From the NCBI GenBank assembly GCA_033439295.1, contig JAVTLE010000023.1, forward strand, positions 3,942,530-4,006,529: a stretch of DNA of 64,000 nucleotides, in the 5' to 3' direction. A model generated the notes under the pieces. That model saw nothing but the letters and a program-made list of their open reading frames with translations, was not told the origin of the DNA and ran no database searches. The stretch is from Deuterostichococcus epilithicus. Lineage: Eukaryota > Chlorophyta > Trebouxiophyceae > Prasiolales > Stichococcaceae. Positions 63,313 through 64,000 of this stretch are shown in pieces (position 1 is the stretch's first letter; each line of letters opens with the position of its first letter). A program made the position numbers and the translations under genes.

Positions 63313-64000
63313 ATGGCGGCCATGCTGCGGCGGCAGAAGGGCGTCACGCTGTGCAGCCTGCTGGAATACGCCTCAGCCGCGCTTCTGGGCTCCTCGGGCC
63401 CGACGACACAGGCGCCACACACGGCCGCGGATCTGCTGGCCGGCGCTGCCAGGCCGTCACACCGGCTGGCCAGCGTCGCAGCTCTGGCGGCTCGCACAGC
63501 CGACAGCGATCTGGCCGCGCCATCTAGGGACGGTTCTAAAGGCAGACGTCCCGCCACATCGCAGCTGCCGCCACCCTGGCAAAGTGCTGCTGATGCCAGG
63601 GAGCAGGCGCCAAGCCGGGCGCCGGAGCAGCCGTCAGCAGCGCCGGAGCCCCACCGGCAGTTTGGTCATGCGCGCCGCCATACAGAATTGGGGCGGCCGT
63701 ACCAGGTGCATGGTAGCAAAGGCCGATCGCCACCCAGCTCACAGCAGCAGCAGCAGCAGCAGCTGTGGTTGCGACAGTCGGGTGCAGGGTCGCAGCAGCC
63801 AGCACCTCAGGGCGGCGTGACGCCACCGCGGCAGGCGGCAGCGGACGTGAACAGCGGCACGTCGCCAGCAGCTGCACTGCAGAATCCCGCTGCAGCAGCC
63901 GGCAGCGGCAAGATGGCTCCTTGTCACGGGGCGCTGGCCATGTGCGGCGGCGGCAGCCGCTCCCGCCGCCGGCTGGAGCCGCAGCCAGAGGACCTCGAAC
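63313..64000 (+). CDS. unrecognised Ala/Gln-rich protein, 5' part (continues past window)
   Basis: From the ATG at 63313 a frame stays open to the window end (about 229 codons) with strongly GC-rich third positions. It opens MAAMLRRQKGVTLCSLLEYA, then a fairly hydrophobic Ala/Leu-rich helical stretch, followed by a hydrophilic Ser/Pro/Gln-rich part with a (CAG)7 poly-Gln run at 63743-63763. The next in-frame ATG is codon 4, so the start is well placed but could be either. I recognise no domain; composition suggests a regulatory or RNA/DNA-associated protein, but this is weak. Part or all may be one long first exon. Confidence 0.6.
   Translation, partial: MAAMLRRQKGVTLCSLLEYASAALLGSSGPTTQAPHTAADLLAGAARPSHRLASVAALAARTADSDLAAPSRDGSKGRRPATSQLPPPWQSAADAREQAPSRAPEQPSAAPEPHRQFGHARRHTELGRPYQVHGSKGRSPPSSQQQQQQQLWLRQSGAGSQQPAPQGGVTPPRQAAADVNSGTSPAAALQNPAAAAGSGKMAPCHGALAMCGGGSRSRRRLEPQPEDLE

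Noticed and set aside
1-64000. tRNA, rRNA, CRISPR arrays, transposase or reverse-transcriptase genes
   Set aside because: I looked for cloverleaf-like segments, regularly spaced direct repeats and typical transposase motifs and saw none I could support.

Overview
This window is eukaryotic nuclear DNA, most likely from a green alga (core Chlorophyta). The evidence: short GC-rich exons are separated by many short introns with GT(or GC)...AG ends, coding sequence is rich in alanine, glycine, proline and glutamine codons, AP2 domains are present, one gene has TGTAA poly(A) signals just after its stop, and the giant central gene resembles the plant/algal form of sacsin (HSP90-like repeats ending in a RING finger). 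Isolated Ns show a draft assembly. There are no operons, CRISPR arrays or recognisable tRNA/rRNA genes.

Layout. (1) 97-569 (+): the last two exons of a V8/trypsin-like serine endopeptidase whose 5' part lies outside the window. (2) 1203-3127 (+): a second, apparently broken copy of the same family, with signal peptide and pro-region exons and a catalytic exon carrying two frameshifts and lacking an intron. (3) 3805-45835 (-): one giant sacsin-type gene. I traced about 83 exons by matching splice sites and phase; together they total about 15.4 kb of coding sequence, or roughly 5,140 residues. It has three sacsin repeats. Repeats 1 and 2 keep HSP90-like ATP-binding motifs and repeat 3 is degenerate. 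The protein ends in a coiled coil and a C3HC4 RING finger. (4) 46803-48941 (+): a dual-specificity phosphatase, divergent from the sacsin gene across a 967-bp gap. (5) 49386-55912 (-): a membrane-anchored protein kinase with long low-complexity inserts. (6) 56828-61895 (-): a two-AP2-domain, glutamine-rich transcription factor of about 1,199 residues. (7) 63313-64000 (+): the 5' end of an unrecognised Gln/Ala-rich protein that runs off the window.

The sacsin-type protein is probably a large ATP-dependent chaperone coupled to ubiquitin ligation. The phosphatase, kinase and AP2 factor are ordinary signalling or regulatory genes with no evident pathway link to it.

The most unusual signal is inside the sacsin gene. 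At least six introns hold partial copies of the neighbouring exon edge with its splice site. One is a 54-nt copy flanked by both splice signals and preserving phase, one is a 69-bp copy with only two mismatches, and one intron holds a series of decaying copies. Several introns also appear to use GC instead of GT donors.
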